A stretch of 64,000 nucleotides of DNA from contig WLWN01000001.1 of assembly GCA_012103575.1 (NCBI GenBank), positions 1,926,538 to 1,990,537 of the forward strand. Reading direction: 5' to 3'. Made by a program: the position numbers and the translations under genes. This document shows, piece by piece, positions 48,014 through 55,784 of the stretch; position 1 is the first letter of the stretch; each line of letters begins with the position of its first letter. The DNA comes from Kiritimatiellia bacterium (GTDB taxonomy: Bacteria; Verrucomicrobiota; Kiritimatiellia; WLWN01). Below the pieces are notes generated by a model that saw nothing but the letters and a program-made list of their open reading frames with translations, ran no database searches and was not told the origin of the DNA.

Positions 48014-49561
48014 TCACCTATTGGCAGGGAGTTCAACAAGTTGATATCCCAATTCTTTTGCCGTCTTCGCCATAGAAAAAAACCGTCTGGCTTTAAAATG
48101 TTCTTGGTACCTGGATCCGTCAGTTAAACGCGGTTTTCTGCACGAACCATTTGGGCCAAAAGGAATTACAAAAAAGCCTCGACGCACCCAGCGGGTGCGC
48201 CTGCGTTTTTTTGCAACCTTTTGCCTCCAAAGCATTCGCACAGAAATCCCACGTTTAACTGACGGATCCAGGTGGTAGACTTTTTCCCCCTCGTCTACAT
48301 AATCTTGTCCGTAACGCAGCGTTCGATAAATGAGTATGGCCAGTTTACGTGCAAGAGCAAATACGGCCACGGCTCCACTCCTACGCCGAGCTACCCGACG
48401 ATATTCAGCCCCTAAAGAGGAGTGTGATCGACTCAAAGAAACCGCCGCCATTCGCAAGATTCCAGCCACCCGATTTGAACCCGTACCACGAGGGGGCTTT
48501 TTCTTGAGAGCTTTTCCTCCAGAAATCCCCATCTTTGGACAAAGCCTCAACCAACTCACAAAATGTTTTTTCGAAGAAAAATCACTCAGATTAAATCCCA
48601 CCTCGGTAAGTATGACTTGCGAAACTCCAGCGCTTATCCCATCAATACGCGTTAAATCTACTCCGGAAAATTGCCACAATATTTTTTGGTCTTCCTGCTC
48701 TCCTCGGTTACGTATCGCTTTTCGTTTAGCGGCTTTAGGATGCTCAGGGGCCTCTTTATTTTTCCGTTCTTGCGGAGTCATCGCTAACAACTCCTTGTGC
48801 AGTTCTTGCTCGTAATCGGTAATCTGTGCTTGGAGTTGGTCATAGAGCTTTAGGGCCATTTTAAGGTTAAACAAATGCTCTGATTTCCACGTACCGGTGA
48901 GGTGCTCAGCTATTTCTTCTTCGTTTTTTCCGCAACGAGAATCTCGCAAACGCGCAAGGACTTTGGGGTCACGTTGACCTTCAACAATCCCACGTACAAT
49001 CGCTAAGCCTGTTTTCCCGGTAATATCTGTTAGGGCTCGATGAACTTGGACATTCATTTGATCCAAAGCCTTTTGCATCCAGTTGACGGTTTTGGAACGT
49101 TCCTCAACCAGATTGGCACATTGGCGAGTCAATGCGCGGCATCTACAAATGCCTTCACTCGGTCGAAAGGATCCATGTAATAGGCCACAGCTGTGTAGAA
49201 GCTGAATCCATTGACAGTCCTGTACATCGGTTTTACGACCCGGGACATGGCACAGTTCTCTGGCGTTGACCAAGATGGGCTCTATTCCAGAAGCCTCCAG
49301 CAGTTCGTACAAAGGGATCCAGTAAATCCCTGTACTTTCCATGGCCACCGACTTTACTCCTTGCTCTTGGAGCCAAGCGATCAGTCCGATTAATTGGGGT
49401 GTAGTGGATCGAAAAACACGCACGTTGGGTTCGCCGCTGATCAAGGCCGGACCACATACGTAATGCTCGCAAGCCCCCAAATCAATTCCAGCCACCTTCG
49501 GTTGGAGTATGGGTAAGCTTTGCACGGATCGTTTATTTACCTTTGTTTTTGATGCCGACAT
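48014..49561 (-). CDS. IS110-family transposase with an in-frame palindromic-element insert
   Basis: 515 residues, of which 56 come from the 163-bp element plus its duplication. DEDD domain: VAGIDLGACEHYV (Asp), VAMESTGIYWIPLYELL (Glu), VPGRKTDVQDCQWIQLLHSC (Asp pair). The C-terminal Tnp_20-like domain has IDGISAGVSQVILTEVG and the catalytic-Ser region GSNRVAGILRMAAVSL. The insert follows EKVYH and ends TDGSR, then the native end QEHFKARRFFSMAKTAKELG resumes. Because the insert lies after the last conserved motif, activity might survive. Excision removes exactly 168 bp and gives EKVYQEHFK. Confidence 0.88.
   Translation of the reverse strand: MSASKTKVNKRSVQSLPILQPKVAGIDLGACEHYVCGPALISGEPNVRVFRSTTPQLIGLIAWLQEQGVKSVAMESTGIYWIPLYELLEASGIEPILVNARELCHVPGRKTDVQDCQWIQLLHSCGLLHGSFRPSEGICRCRALTRQCANLVEERSKTVNWMQKALDQMNVQVHRALTDITGKTGLAIVRGIVEGQRDPKVLARLRDSRCGKNEEEIAEHLTGTWKSEHLFNLKMALKLYDQLQAQITDYEQELHKELLAMTPQERKNKEAPEHPKAAKRKAIRNRGEQEDQKILWQFSGVDLTRIDGISAGVSQVILTEVGFNLSDFSSKKHFVSWLRLCPKMGISGGKALKKKPPRGTGSNRVAGILRMAAVSLSRSHSSLGAEYRRVARRRSGAVAVFALARKLAILIYRTLRYGQDYVDEGEKVYHLDPSVKRGISVRMLWRQKVAKKRRRTRWVRRGFFVIPFGPNGSCRKPRLTDGSRYQEHFKARRFFSMAKTAKELGYQLVELPANR
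48110..48272. repeat. 163-bp palindromic element, copy 4 (inside the IS110 transposase)
   Basis: Perfect 20-bp terminal repeats and a 5-bp duplication TGGTA (48105-48109 and 48273-48277). Relative to the host gene it is in the opposite orientation from copy 1 in the TPR gene, yet again open in frame (LDPSVKRGISVRMLWRQKVA ... KPRLTDGSR). Confidence 0.95.
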
Positions 49562-49790
49562 GATATCCTCCGGGTTGTGGTTAGTTGTGGAGGCTACGGC
49601 CCGAGGTGGCTATACAATGGATTCTGTCCTGGGGGAGTCGCCTGGAGCGCTCGCCAATGAATGATGGCCAACTCAGACCCAAACTTCGTATGGGGCACAA
49701 GGCACCAATATCTTTAGGGGGCTTAACTGCCGTAGCTTTCATGACATTTACACCTTACCGGACTCCAGTTTCAGCCCTGAATGATCCAGC
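49562..49790 (-). ncRNA. Candidate bridge-RNA region of the IS110 element
   Basis: About 230 bp with no supported gene, directly upstream of the transposase start. In IS110-group elements the long noncoding end next to the transposase start encodes a structured guide (bridge) RNA that selects donor and target. Here only the position and length support this; I did not derive a fold. Confidence 0.35.
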
Positions 49791-49839
49791 AAAAAGACCA
49801 TGCTGGTGGCGAAACTTCGAGGTATTTAATCAGCTTGCT

Positions 49840-51041
49840 CTATTGACCCAAGGCATCACCAAGCGCCTTGCCCATTTGGCTTTGAGGTAAATACCCCGGC
49901 TGCTTCTTCCTTAAAACTTTTTCAAGCCGATTCACAATCATCTTACTATAGCTCGCTCGTCGAGCTTCACGTAAAGCCCCACCGGATTTAGTTTTGCGCA
50001 GCTCGGTTTCGATCCGGTACAGGTGACCTATTTGCCCCAGCAACCAATACGCTGCCTGAAGCGATTCCTCTTTGGCTTCATAGATTTTCCGACGCGCAGG
50101 GGCCCAACAACCCACTAAAATAATCTCAGAGGCACTCTTTGGATAGCTTGAGGTAAGCTTCATCACACTGAACCGGACCGCTAAACCCTTCCAACATCGT
50201 TTTGAGACACTCGGCTGAACGAGACCTATGCCACTCATAGAATACATCCGAGCCCGGATGATGATACACCCATAAATAACTTTGTTGGCTTGTTCCTTTT
50301 GCTTCTTCGGATAAGTACTGAATCGGCGTTTCATCTATTTGCAAATATTCCGCCGCTTGTAAGGTCCTCCGCATATGGTTATAAATCGGTTTAAGCCAAT
50401 CCGATACGATTCCAACCCAATCGCATATCGTTTTGCGCGAAAGGTGAATCCTGAATCGTTCTTGAAGAATTCGTTCCTGACGATACAAGGGGAAGTGATC
50501 TACATATTTTTTCAGAATAATATCGGTGAGCAAACTGACGCTTGCGTAGCTATTATCAATTAAACTAACTGGCGCAGGAGCTACGATAGGAGCCAGGCTT
50601 CGATCTGTTTTATGTTTGTACTTTCGACGAATGGTTCGATGAAGTTGGTAGCTCTGAGGAATCACTTGGAGCTTTTCTGTAATTTCTTGTCCAATGCAAG
50701 CATAGTCATCAGGAGTGGTCACCACCTCCGGAGGATCCACGTAGATTTCTACAACGACGGGTAAATCCTTGGGCAGAGAAGCATGTCTTTTGCGGGGCTT
50801 GGTCTTCGCTTTGGGGGGGATCGATCTTAACTTCTGGGGGGGCCTCTTGGGTTTCATCGCCGATCAAACCCAACAAGAGGTTGAGCTGGTTGGGATCAAG
50901 CTTTTCACTTTTGGAGCCGAACAAACGTTTGAGCAGTGCTTTTTTTTCTTGGTTAAGCAACTTGTTTTCAGCGCGTAAAACTTCAAGCTCGTCGGTTAAT
51001 TCCGCTATGCGGCTGAGTGATTCTTCCAGGGGCTCTTGCAT
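49840..51041 (-). pseudogene. IS66-family transposase (TnpC), frameshifted and truncated
   Basis: Three frames: 50709-51041 (coiled coil and LLKRLFGSKSEKLDPNQLNL), 50126-50857 (catalytic part: LLTDIILKKYVDHFPLYRQE, SRKTICDWVGIVSDWLKPIY, YLQIDETPIQYL, YLWVYHHPGSDVFYEW) and 49840-50170 or so (LGQIGHLYRIETELR, QSQMGKALGDALGQ). A stop replaces a Trp codon after ALGQ and the C-terminal end is lost against the IS110 element. All features match IS66 TnpC. Confidence 0.8.
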
Positions 51042-51080
51042 AGGGAGAACCCTACCAAACCTAGACAGACAAGGCGAAAC

Positions 51081-51206
51081 TTAATCACGCAAAAACGTTA
51101 AAATGATCGCTGAGACCAGGGGCGCATAGAGGCCTGAAGAACTTTTTCGCAGATCAACCCGCTCGGTGGCCACATAGACTTTGAGCGATCCGGTCAAGTT
51201 GAGCAT
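51081..51206 (-). pseudogene. tnpB: IS66 TnpB, truncated
   Basis: 41 codons starting MLNLTGSLKVYVATERVDLR and KSSSGLYAPLV. This is the N-terminus of the IS66 accessory protein TnpB, normally about 115 residues; here it ends at a TAA after FLRD. The missing part shows an internal deletion before tnpC. Confidence 0.7.
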
Positions 51207-51382
51207 GAGCTGACCTCCCCAATCAAGGCGCTCAATTTTTCCAGGGGCTCGAGTTGATATACGGTGAGGGTGATGCCATTGGGCAACTTGACCTGCGCGA
51301 TCATACTGGGGCCTAAAGGCAGATCGACACGTATAAATGTTTGCAATGAATCAGAAGACTTGATTTTTTGGAAGGCGCGCAT
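51194..51382 (-). pseudogene. IS66 TnpA-like remnant
   Basis: The frame MRAFQKIKSSDSLQTFIRVD ... MIAQVKLPNGITLTVYQLEP and LEKLSALIGEVSS matches the C-terminal half of IS66 TnpA. The N-terminal HTH part further up (to about 51520) is degenerate with stops. It overlaps tnpB by 13 bp, as is usual in IS66. Confidence 0.55.
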
Positions 51383-51540
51383 GCTGGGTTTAAACCACGT
51401 TGGATTAGAGTTTCACGTTCCTGGCCAGATCGTCGCCGAGAAACACCGCTTCGCTTTTCCCGAGTTTTTATATTCATGCACCCGGTTTAGCACCCAGAAC
51501 CCCACCTGTCTATGGGGTCGCCGCTCGGACGCTTACTGAA

Positions 51541-51721
51541 GATATCTACACTCAGGAAGCCAGATATCATTCCCGACGAAGAGAGAGGCACCTTAACGGT
51601 GCGATTGCATCATCTAACGAATCGAATATCGGCACGGGAACTGGTCCAACATCTCAATGACACCGACACGATTTACCCCAGCACAGATTTGCGGTTGCGC
51701 TACGAATTGGAGTCAGGATAA
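51541..51721 (+). pseudogene. C-terminal fragment of an unrelated transposase
   Basis: The frame LRKPDIIPDEERGTLTVRLH then HLTNRISARELVQHLNDTDT and YPSTDLRLRYELESG, ending at TAA 51721. This resembles the C-terminal end of a DDE transposase type frequent in Planctomycetes and Myxococcota. The upstream part is absent. A short palindromic repeat follows at the stop codon. Confidence 0.5.
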
Positions 51722-51748
51722 ATCCGTGAGGTCAGGAAGTCTGACCTT
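51720..51748. repeat. Short palindromic repeat, copy 2
   Basis: AATCCGTGAGGTCAGGAAGT followed by CTGACCT. Nearly the same sequence (AATCCGCGAGGTCAGGAGTT then CTGACTT) lies at 15229-15257. Here it follows directly on a transposase stop codon, so it may be the end of that insertion sequence. Confidence 0.5.
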
Positions 51749-51789
51749 GTTGTAGGGGGGTGCTTTTGAGATTAAAATTGGGGTAGGGA

Positions 51790-51948
51790 TTACTTTCCAG
51801 ACACTAATAAAAGAAGAAGGCCGATTACAGGTGTCAATACAATCGATCCGAAGAAATAGCCCCAGAAACCCATCTTGCGATTCATTCCCATGAGCGCAAT
51901 AAGCAGACACAACAACAAATAAAGTGACACTAAAATTATTATATTCAT
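51790..51948 (-). CDS. Small membrane protein, 52 residues
   Basis: Start ATG 51948 with an AGGAGG site six bases before it. Two hydrophobic helices: IIILVSLYLLLCLLIALM and YFFGSIVLTPVIGLLLLLV, separated by GMNRKMGFWG. A hairpin membrane protein of this size with an FWGYFFGS-type motif is seen in many bacteria without known function. It is 18 bp after the stop of the anchored binding protein on the same strand and was probably co-transcribed with it. Confidence 0.7.
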   Translation of the reverse strand: MNIIILVSLYLLLCLLIALMGMNRKMGFWGYFFGSIVLTPVIGLLLLLVSGK

Positions 51949-51966
51949 CTTTTACCTCCTACGTTA

Positions 51967-53259
51967 TTACAGATCATATATTGTCCCATCATTTTTGGAT
52001 ATCTTCAAGGCAAAATCACCTGCAGGTATTTTGACAGGTTTAATGATTCCGTCTTCTATTTTTTTAACGAAAATCTTTTTCCCTATAATGTCACCGTCAA
52101 TATCAAAGGAGTAGTCCCCTAACAACCCTTTCCATCCCTCGTAGACTTTAAGGGTGGAAACCGCAACAATAGGCGTTGAACGTCCGCTTTTTTCATAAAC
52201 TTGTGCCAGAATATGAACTGCTTCATAGGCTTGGGAAACCCAATAAGACGGTGGTCTCCCGTATCTTTTTTCGAATCTATGTATAAAAGCATAGGCCTTC
52301 TGATTCGCCTCGGTAATGAAAAGAGGCTCATAAACAGATGTCATGTAGGTTCCATTCGCATCATCGCCAGCCACCTTGAGAACCGTTGTATTATCTAACG
52401 TTTCACTACCGATAATCATTTTATTGCTCCCCATCTCTCGAATCTGTTTAATGAGATAAGAGGCACTCGTCACATAGTCTGCAATAACAATGGCATCGTA
52501 GTCAAGTTTAATAAACGCAGAAATAACCTCCCGCAGATCCTGTTCACCAGACCAGTAGGATTTTTCAAACACAATATTCAGCCTGTTTTGTTTTTGATCG
52601 AATTTCCATTCCAGAAAAATATCTTCGACATTTTGTCTAAACAGCTCGGCAAAACCGGTTGCGTATAAACTTCTTCCGTGGAGAAACACGATATTTTTCA
52701 ACCCGAAAGAGAGGGCAAATTTTACAATCTCTCTAGAAAACTGTACATCCGTAGGAATCGTTCGGAATACATATGAGAACCCGTGTTCCGTAACATTGCG
52801 ATGGGTAGCAACACAGGTAAAATACAGGATCCCATGACGTTCATAGGTGATCGAATCCCGTATCGCTCTTTGTGAACCTTTATAATCGAAAACAGCGACA
52901 ATATTCTCATTTTTGGCCACCTTTTTCGCCGCATGAGGGTCACTATCATCAAACATATGGACTTTAATTTTCCTGCTACTTTTTTTCCCCTCGTGATGCA
53001 TCAGGATCCCTCCGGCCTCATTGATTTCTTCCACGGCCATTAAAACTCCGTCCTGGAAATCAGTGCTCCCCTCCCAGGTAAGAGCCGCGATTTCAACCGG
53101 AGCTTCCTGAGCCGCAGAGGCCAAGGCCGTTCGTTTTTTTTGTGATGCGTCATATAGAAGAGAACTCTTTGATTTGAACCAGACATAGCCACCCCAAAGA
53201 ATCAAGGCTGCGACTAAAAGCTTCATTACCTTTATCATAACCGAAATAAGCTTTTTCAT
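51967..53259 (-). CDS. Membrane-anchored periplasmic binding protein (Peripla_BP_6, LivK-like), copy 1
   Basis: 430 residues. An N-terminal helix (VMKLLVAALILWGGYVWF) not followed by a clear cleavage site suggests it stays anchored. Type-1 binding fold features: GVLMAVEEINEAGGI, a DDSDP strand end, HGILYFTCVATH, YVFRTIPTDVQFSREIVKFA, DYDAIVIADYVTSASYLIKQ, YWVSQAYEAVHILAQVYEKS. The usual partners (LivHMGF permease and ATPases) are absent, so it may be a sensor rather than a transport component. A close paralogue lies at 62337. Directly upstream is an SPFH protein (18 bp gap). Confidence 0.8.
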   Translation of the reverse strand: MKKLISVMIKVMKLLVAALILWGGYVWFKSKSSLLYDASQKKRTALASAAQEAPVEIAALTWEGSTDFQDGVLMAVEEINEAGGILMHHEGKKSSRKIKVHMFDDSDPHAAKKVAKNENIVAVFDYKGSQRAIRDSITYERHGILYFTCVATHRNVTEHGFSYVFRTIPTDVQFSREIVKFALSFGLKNIVFLHGRSLYATGFAELFRQNVEDIFLEWKFDQKQNRLNIVFEKSYWSGEQDLREVISAFIKLDYDAIVIADYVTSASYLIKQIREMGSNKMIIGSETLDNTTVLKVAGDDANGTYMTSVYEPLFITEANQKAYAFIHRFEKRYGRPPSYWVSQAYEAVHILAQVYEKSGRSTPIVAVSTLKVYEGWKGLLGDYSFDIDGDIIGKKIFVKKIEDGIIKPVKIPAGDFALKISKNDGTIYDL

Positions 53260-53277
53260 GATATGTCGTTTTTTTCT

Positions 53278-54123
53278 CTAACGGTTTCCGGCCCCTAAGA
53301 TAATAGGCATTCCTTCCGGTCCATTGCCGATCACGACCATTTTGCTATTGGTGGATGCTGCTAGCTGTCTGGTCGCTTCTATGCCTTTCCATTGCAGGAT
53401 TAAATCGGTTAAAGAAGAGTTTACAATATCGTTATATCTTTTAATTCCATTCGCTGCTACTTTTTTTCTTTCGGCCTCTTGTTTTGCACGCATGATCCTG
53501 AAAACATAGGCTTTTGCTTTTTGTTCTTCCTTAAGTTTGACTTCAATGGCTGTAGTTATATATTCCGGCAATATGACTTTACGGATAATGACATCGTCAA
53601 TAATAATATATCGTTGGATCACTTGTTCTAGAGCCTTATTGATAATTTTAGACAAAATAGCCCGTTTTGTCGTGTAGAGTTCGTCTGCGGTATAGTTACC
53701 AATGGTCGTTCGCAAAATGTTCTCTATTTCTGGAATCACAATGGCTTTGACATAACCAGGCCCCACTTTCTGGTGCAGGACACCCAGCAATTCATACTCT
53801 GGACTATAACGGATCGAGAGTTTAAGGTGGATGGTAAGTCCGTTTTTCGTAAGCACTTTAAGTTCAGGTTTTATTTGCTGAATGCGTACATTATAGATAT
53901 ACATCTTGTCCCATGGCGGAATAATATGAAAGCCTTCTCCGTAGACATGGTCTACAATGGTACCGCCAAAAAACCTTCGCCACAACACCGCTGCTTCACC
54001 GGGTTTAACAAAAATGAAAATGCTGGGAGCGAAAAATAGAAAAATTAAAAGAATAATCAATGAAGTGACAATAAAATGGGGGATAGACCTTCTGAAAATG
54101 GATATGCGTTTAGTTTTTTTCAT
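53278..54123 (-). CDS. SPFH/Band 7 (prohibitin-like) membrane protein
   Basis: 281 residues. N-terminal helix (FIVTSLIILLIFLFFAPSIF), then the Band 7 domain: VKPGEAAVLWRRFFGGTIVD, GEGFHIIPPWDKMYIYNVRI, LTIHLKLSIRYSPEYELLGV, LRTTIGNYTADELYTTKRA, and the charged coiled region KLKEEQKAKAYVFRIMRAKQ EAERKK. SPFH proteins form large ring or cage assemblies that organise membrane proteins or proteases. The end MVVIGNGPEGMPIILGAGNR reappears as a remnant at 62256, right before the second binding-protein gene, so the two genes were duplicated as a unit. Confidence 0.87.
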   Translation of the reverse strand: MKKTKRISIFRRSIPHFIVTSLIILLIFLFFAPSIFIFVKPGEAAVLWRRFFGGTIVDHVYGEGFHIIPPWDKMYIYNVRIQQIKPELKVLTKNGLTIHLKLSIRYSPEYELLGVLHQKVGPGYVKAIVIPEIENILRTTIGNYTADELYTTKRAILSKIINKALEQVIQRYIIIDDVIIRKVILPEYITTAIEVKLKEEQKAKAYVFRIMRAKQEAERKKVAANGIKRYNDIVNSSLTDLILQWKGIEATRQLAASTNSKMVVIGNGPEGMPIILGAGNR

Positions 54124-54372
54124 TATGATCTATGGGTTTGTTTATAAAATTTTCTCGTAATTTTCACAGCAGAGGCAACGCTACTTCTATGTGTGGACTC
54201 TTCTGTTTATTTCTTTTCCCGCAATTAAAACGCTAAAAACTACGCCGTCTCTAGTCTTGTGTCAAGCTTGGTTCGATCCTGTTGATTTGATGAATTTTAC
54301 GTCCAGATATGACTTCTTGTCGCATTTAAAAGCGGTGAGAAATCGTTTCTAAAACCCTATGCAGGCATTAGG

Positions 54373-55113
54373 TTATAAACTCTTTTTGTTTTTTCTCAAT
54401 CTTACAAGACGGTATTTAAGCTCCCGTTCTTTGTACGCATCTATATGGATTGTATATGGTGATCCTTTGTTGATTCTATCTGCCTTTAGAACGCCGCGTT
54501 CGATCCAGTCATATACGACATTACGATCGACACCAAACTTATCCGCTACTTCCTTGACTGTCCACTTCTCCTTTTGCTTCAGTTCCATGGTTCGAGGCCT
54601 ATTTCTCTTTAGAGAGTTGACTACTTCTTTCCCCTCTTTGAACATTTCGGTAAATTCTTCTTTCTCTTTTTTAGAGTTAAAGGTCAACAAGGTTCCACCC
54701 GATTCAAAATGTTTGATGAATACTTTGCCTACCCCATAGGTGAACGCCCCCGAAAAGATCGGCATGGTCACCGCTCCTACCGTCTGCCCCACGAGCGGAA
54801 TCATTTTGATCAAGCCTGCCGCTGGCATAGATAACGAGGATGGGGCCAACCCACCCACCAATGAAGCAATGATATTCTTGCCTACGTTTTTTGAGAATTT
54901 TACCTCGTAGATATTGCAGAGTTGGCGAAGCATATTTAGTTGAAATCCAGTTACGGCGACCAGGTCAAGGACCGGAATCGGTACGAGCCCCGCCCCCGTC
55001 GTCCAGAGCATCGTATTCTTCACCACTTTATCTGCCGTAAGCATATTTAGGTTTAGATCTTGACGATCTATTTTTTCTTGGGTTGTTTCTTTTATTTCTT
55101 CTTTTTTTTTCAT
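54373..55113 (-). CDS. DUF697 protein fused to a C-terminal helix-turn-helix
   Basis: 246 residues. Residues 20-150: DUF697 (YcjF-related) domain with VVKNTMLWTTGAGLVPIPVL, LVAVTGFQLNMLRQLCNIYE, KMIPLVGQTVGAVTMPIFSG, YGVGKVFIKHFESGGTLL. Residues about 180-230: excisionase/MerR-type HTH (WTVKEVADKFGVDRNVVYDW, then IERGVLKADRINKGSPYTI). DUF697 is usually attached to membrane-associated GTPases or stands alone, so the DNA-binding tail is unusual. It may couple a membrane state to transcription; inference. The neighbour at 55263 is a DUF697 protein without the tail. Confidence 0.75.
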   Translation of the reverse strand: MKKKEEIKETTQEKIDRQDLNLNMLTADKVVKNTMLWTTGAGLVPIPVLDLVAVTGFQLNMLRQLCNIYEVKFSKNVGKNIIASLVGGLAPSSLSMPAAGLIKMIPLVGQTVGAVTMPIFSGAFTYGVGKVFIKHFESGGTLLTFNSKKEKEEFTEMFKEGKEVVNSLKRNRPRTMELKQKEKWTVKEVADKFGVDRNVVYDWIERGVLKADRINKGSPYTIHIDAYKERELKYRLVRLRKNKKSL

Positions 55114-55262
55114 GTGTTATTCTCCAGTCTAATTTATGCTAGCACGAAGTTTAAGCCGATAGTTTACTTCTTCCTATATAATCTAAAGTCAACGCAATTC
55201 CCAGAAATAATATTTTCACCCAATTAGTGTTTGTCTTCACTCATCCCCGTCTGATACCCCAT

Positions 55263-55724
55263 TCAAACGACAGGTTTTTTTCTTTTCCTCCCCCGGACAA
55301 CCTCTGCGCCTTCTTTGAATTTTTCAATAAACTCTTCTTTAGCCTTAAAACTTAACAAGGTTCCACCCGATTCAAAATGTTTGATGAATACTTTGCCTAC
55401 CCCATAGGTGGACGCCCCCGAAAAGATCGGCATGGTCACCGCTCCTACCGTCTGTCCCACGAGCGGAATCATTTTTATAAAACTCGCCGCTGGTCCGGAT
55501 AACGTCGATCGAGTAAGCCCACCGAGTAGAGCACCGATAATATTTTTCCCTATATTTTTGAAAAATTTCACTTCGTAAATCTTGCAGATTCTTCGCAGCA
55601 TATTTAGCTGCAACCCGGTTACGGTCATCAGATCAAAGACCGGAATCGGCATCAACCCCGCGCCGGTGGTCCATAAGACCGTACTCTTTACGATGTTATC
55701 AGCCGCAAGTTGCTTCGAATTCAC
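55263..55724 (-). CDS. DUF697 protein
   Basis: 153 residues from GTG 55724 (GAAAG just before). The DUF697 core is very close to that of 54373 (NIVKSTVLWTTGAGLMPIPV, LMTVTGLQLNMLRRICKIYE, KMIPLVGQTVGAVTMPIFSG, YGVGKVFIKHFESGGTLL), with a basic end RGRKRKKPVV and no HTH. DNA of the last third is nearly the same in both, pointing to recent duplication or gene conversion. A longer N-terminus is possible since the frame is open upstream. Confidence 0.75.
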   Translation of the reverse strand: MNSKQLAADNIVKSTVLWTTGAGLMPIPVFDLMTVTGLQLNMLRRICKIYEVKFFKNIGKNIIGALLGGLTRSTLSGPAASFIKMIPLVGQTVGAVTMPIFSGASTYGVGKVFIKHFESGGTLLSFKAKEEFIEKFKEGAEVVRGRKRKKPVV

Positions 55725-55784
55725 CTTTCGATTTTTGCTTTTTTTCTGAGTAATGGTTCCGACGTCTCCTTCCTTTTTTTACGA

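Larger units (their letters stand above)
48004..49790 (-). mobile_element. IS110-family element (right and left limits approximate)
   Basis: One transposase gene with a long noncoding stretch upstream of it (49562 to about 49790) and almost none downstream. IS110 elements lack long inverted repeats, so the limits are set by the breaks in the neighbours: the IS1380-like copy 3 at 48003 and the IS66 remnant near 49790. Confidence 0.7.

Noticed and set aside
53324..54160. Plus-strand frames of 60-88 codons opposite the SPFH gene
   Set aside because: No ribosome binding sites or known motifs; the minus-strand SPFH gene explains the region.
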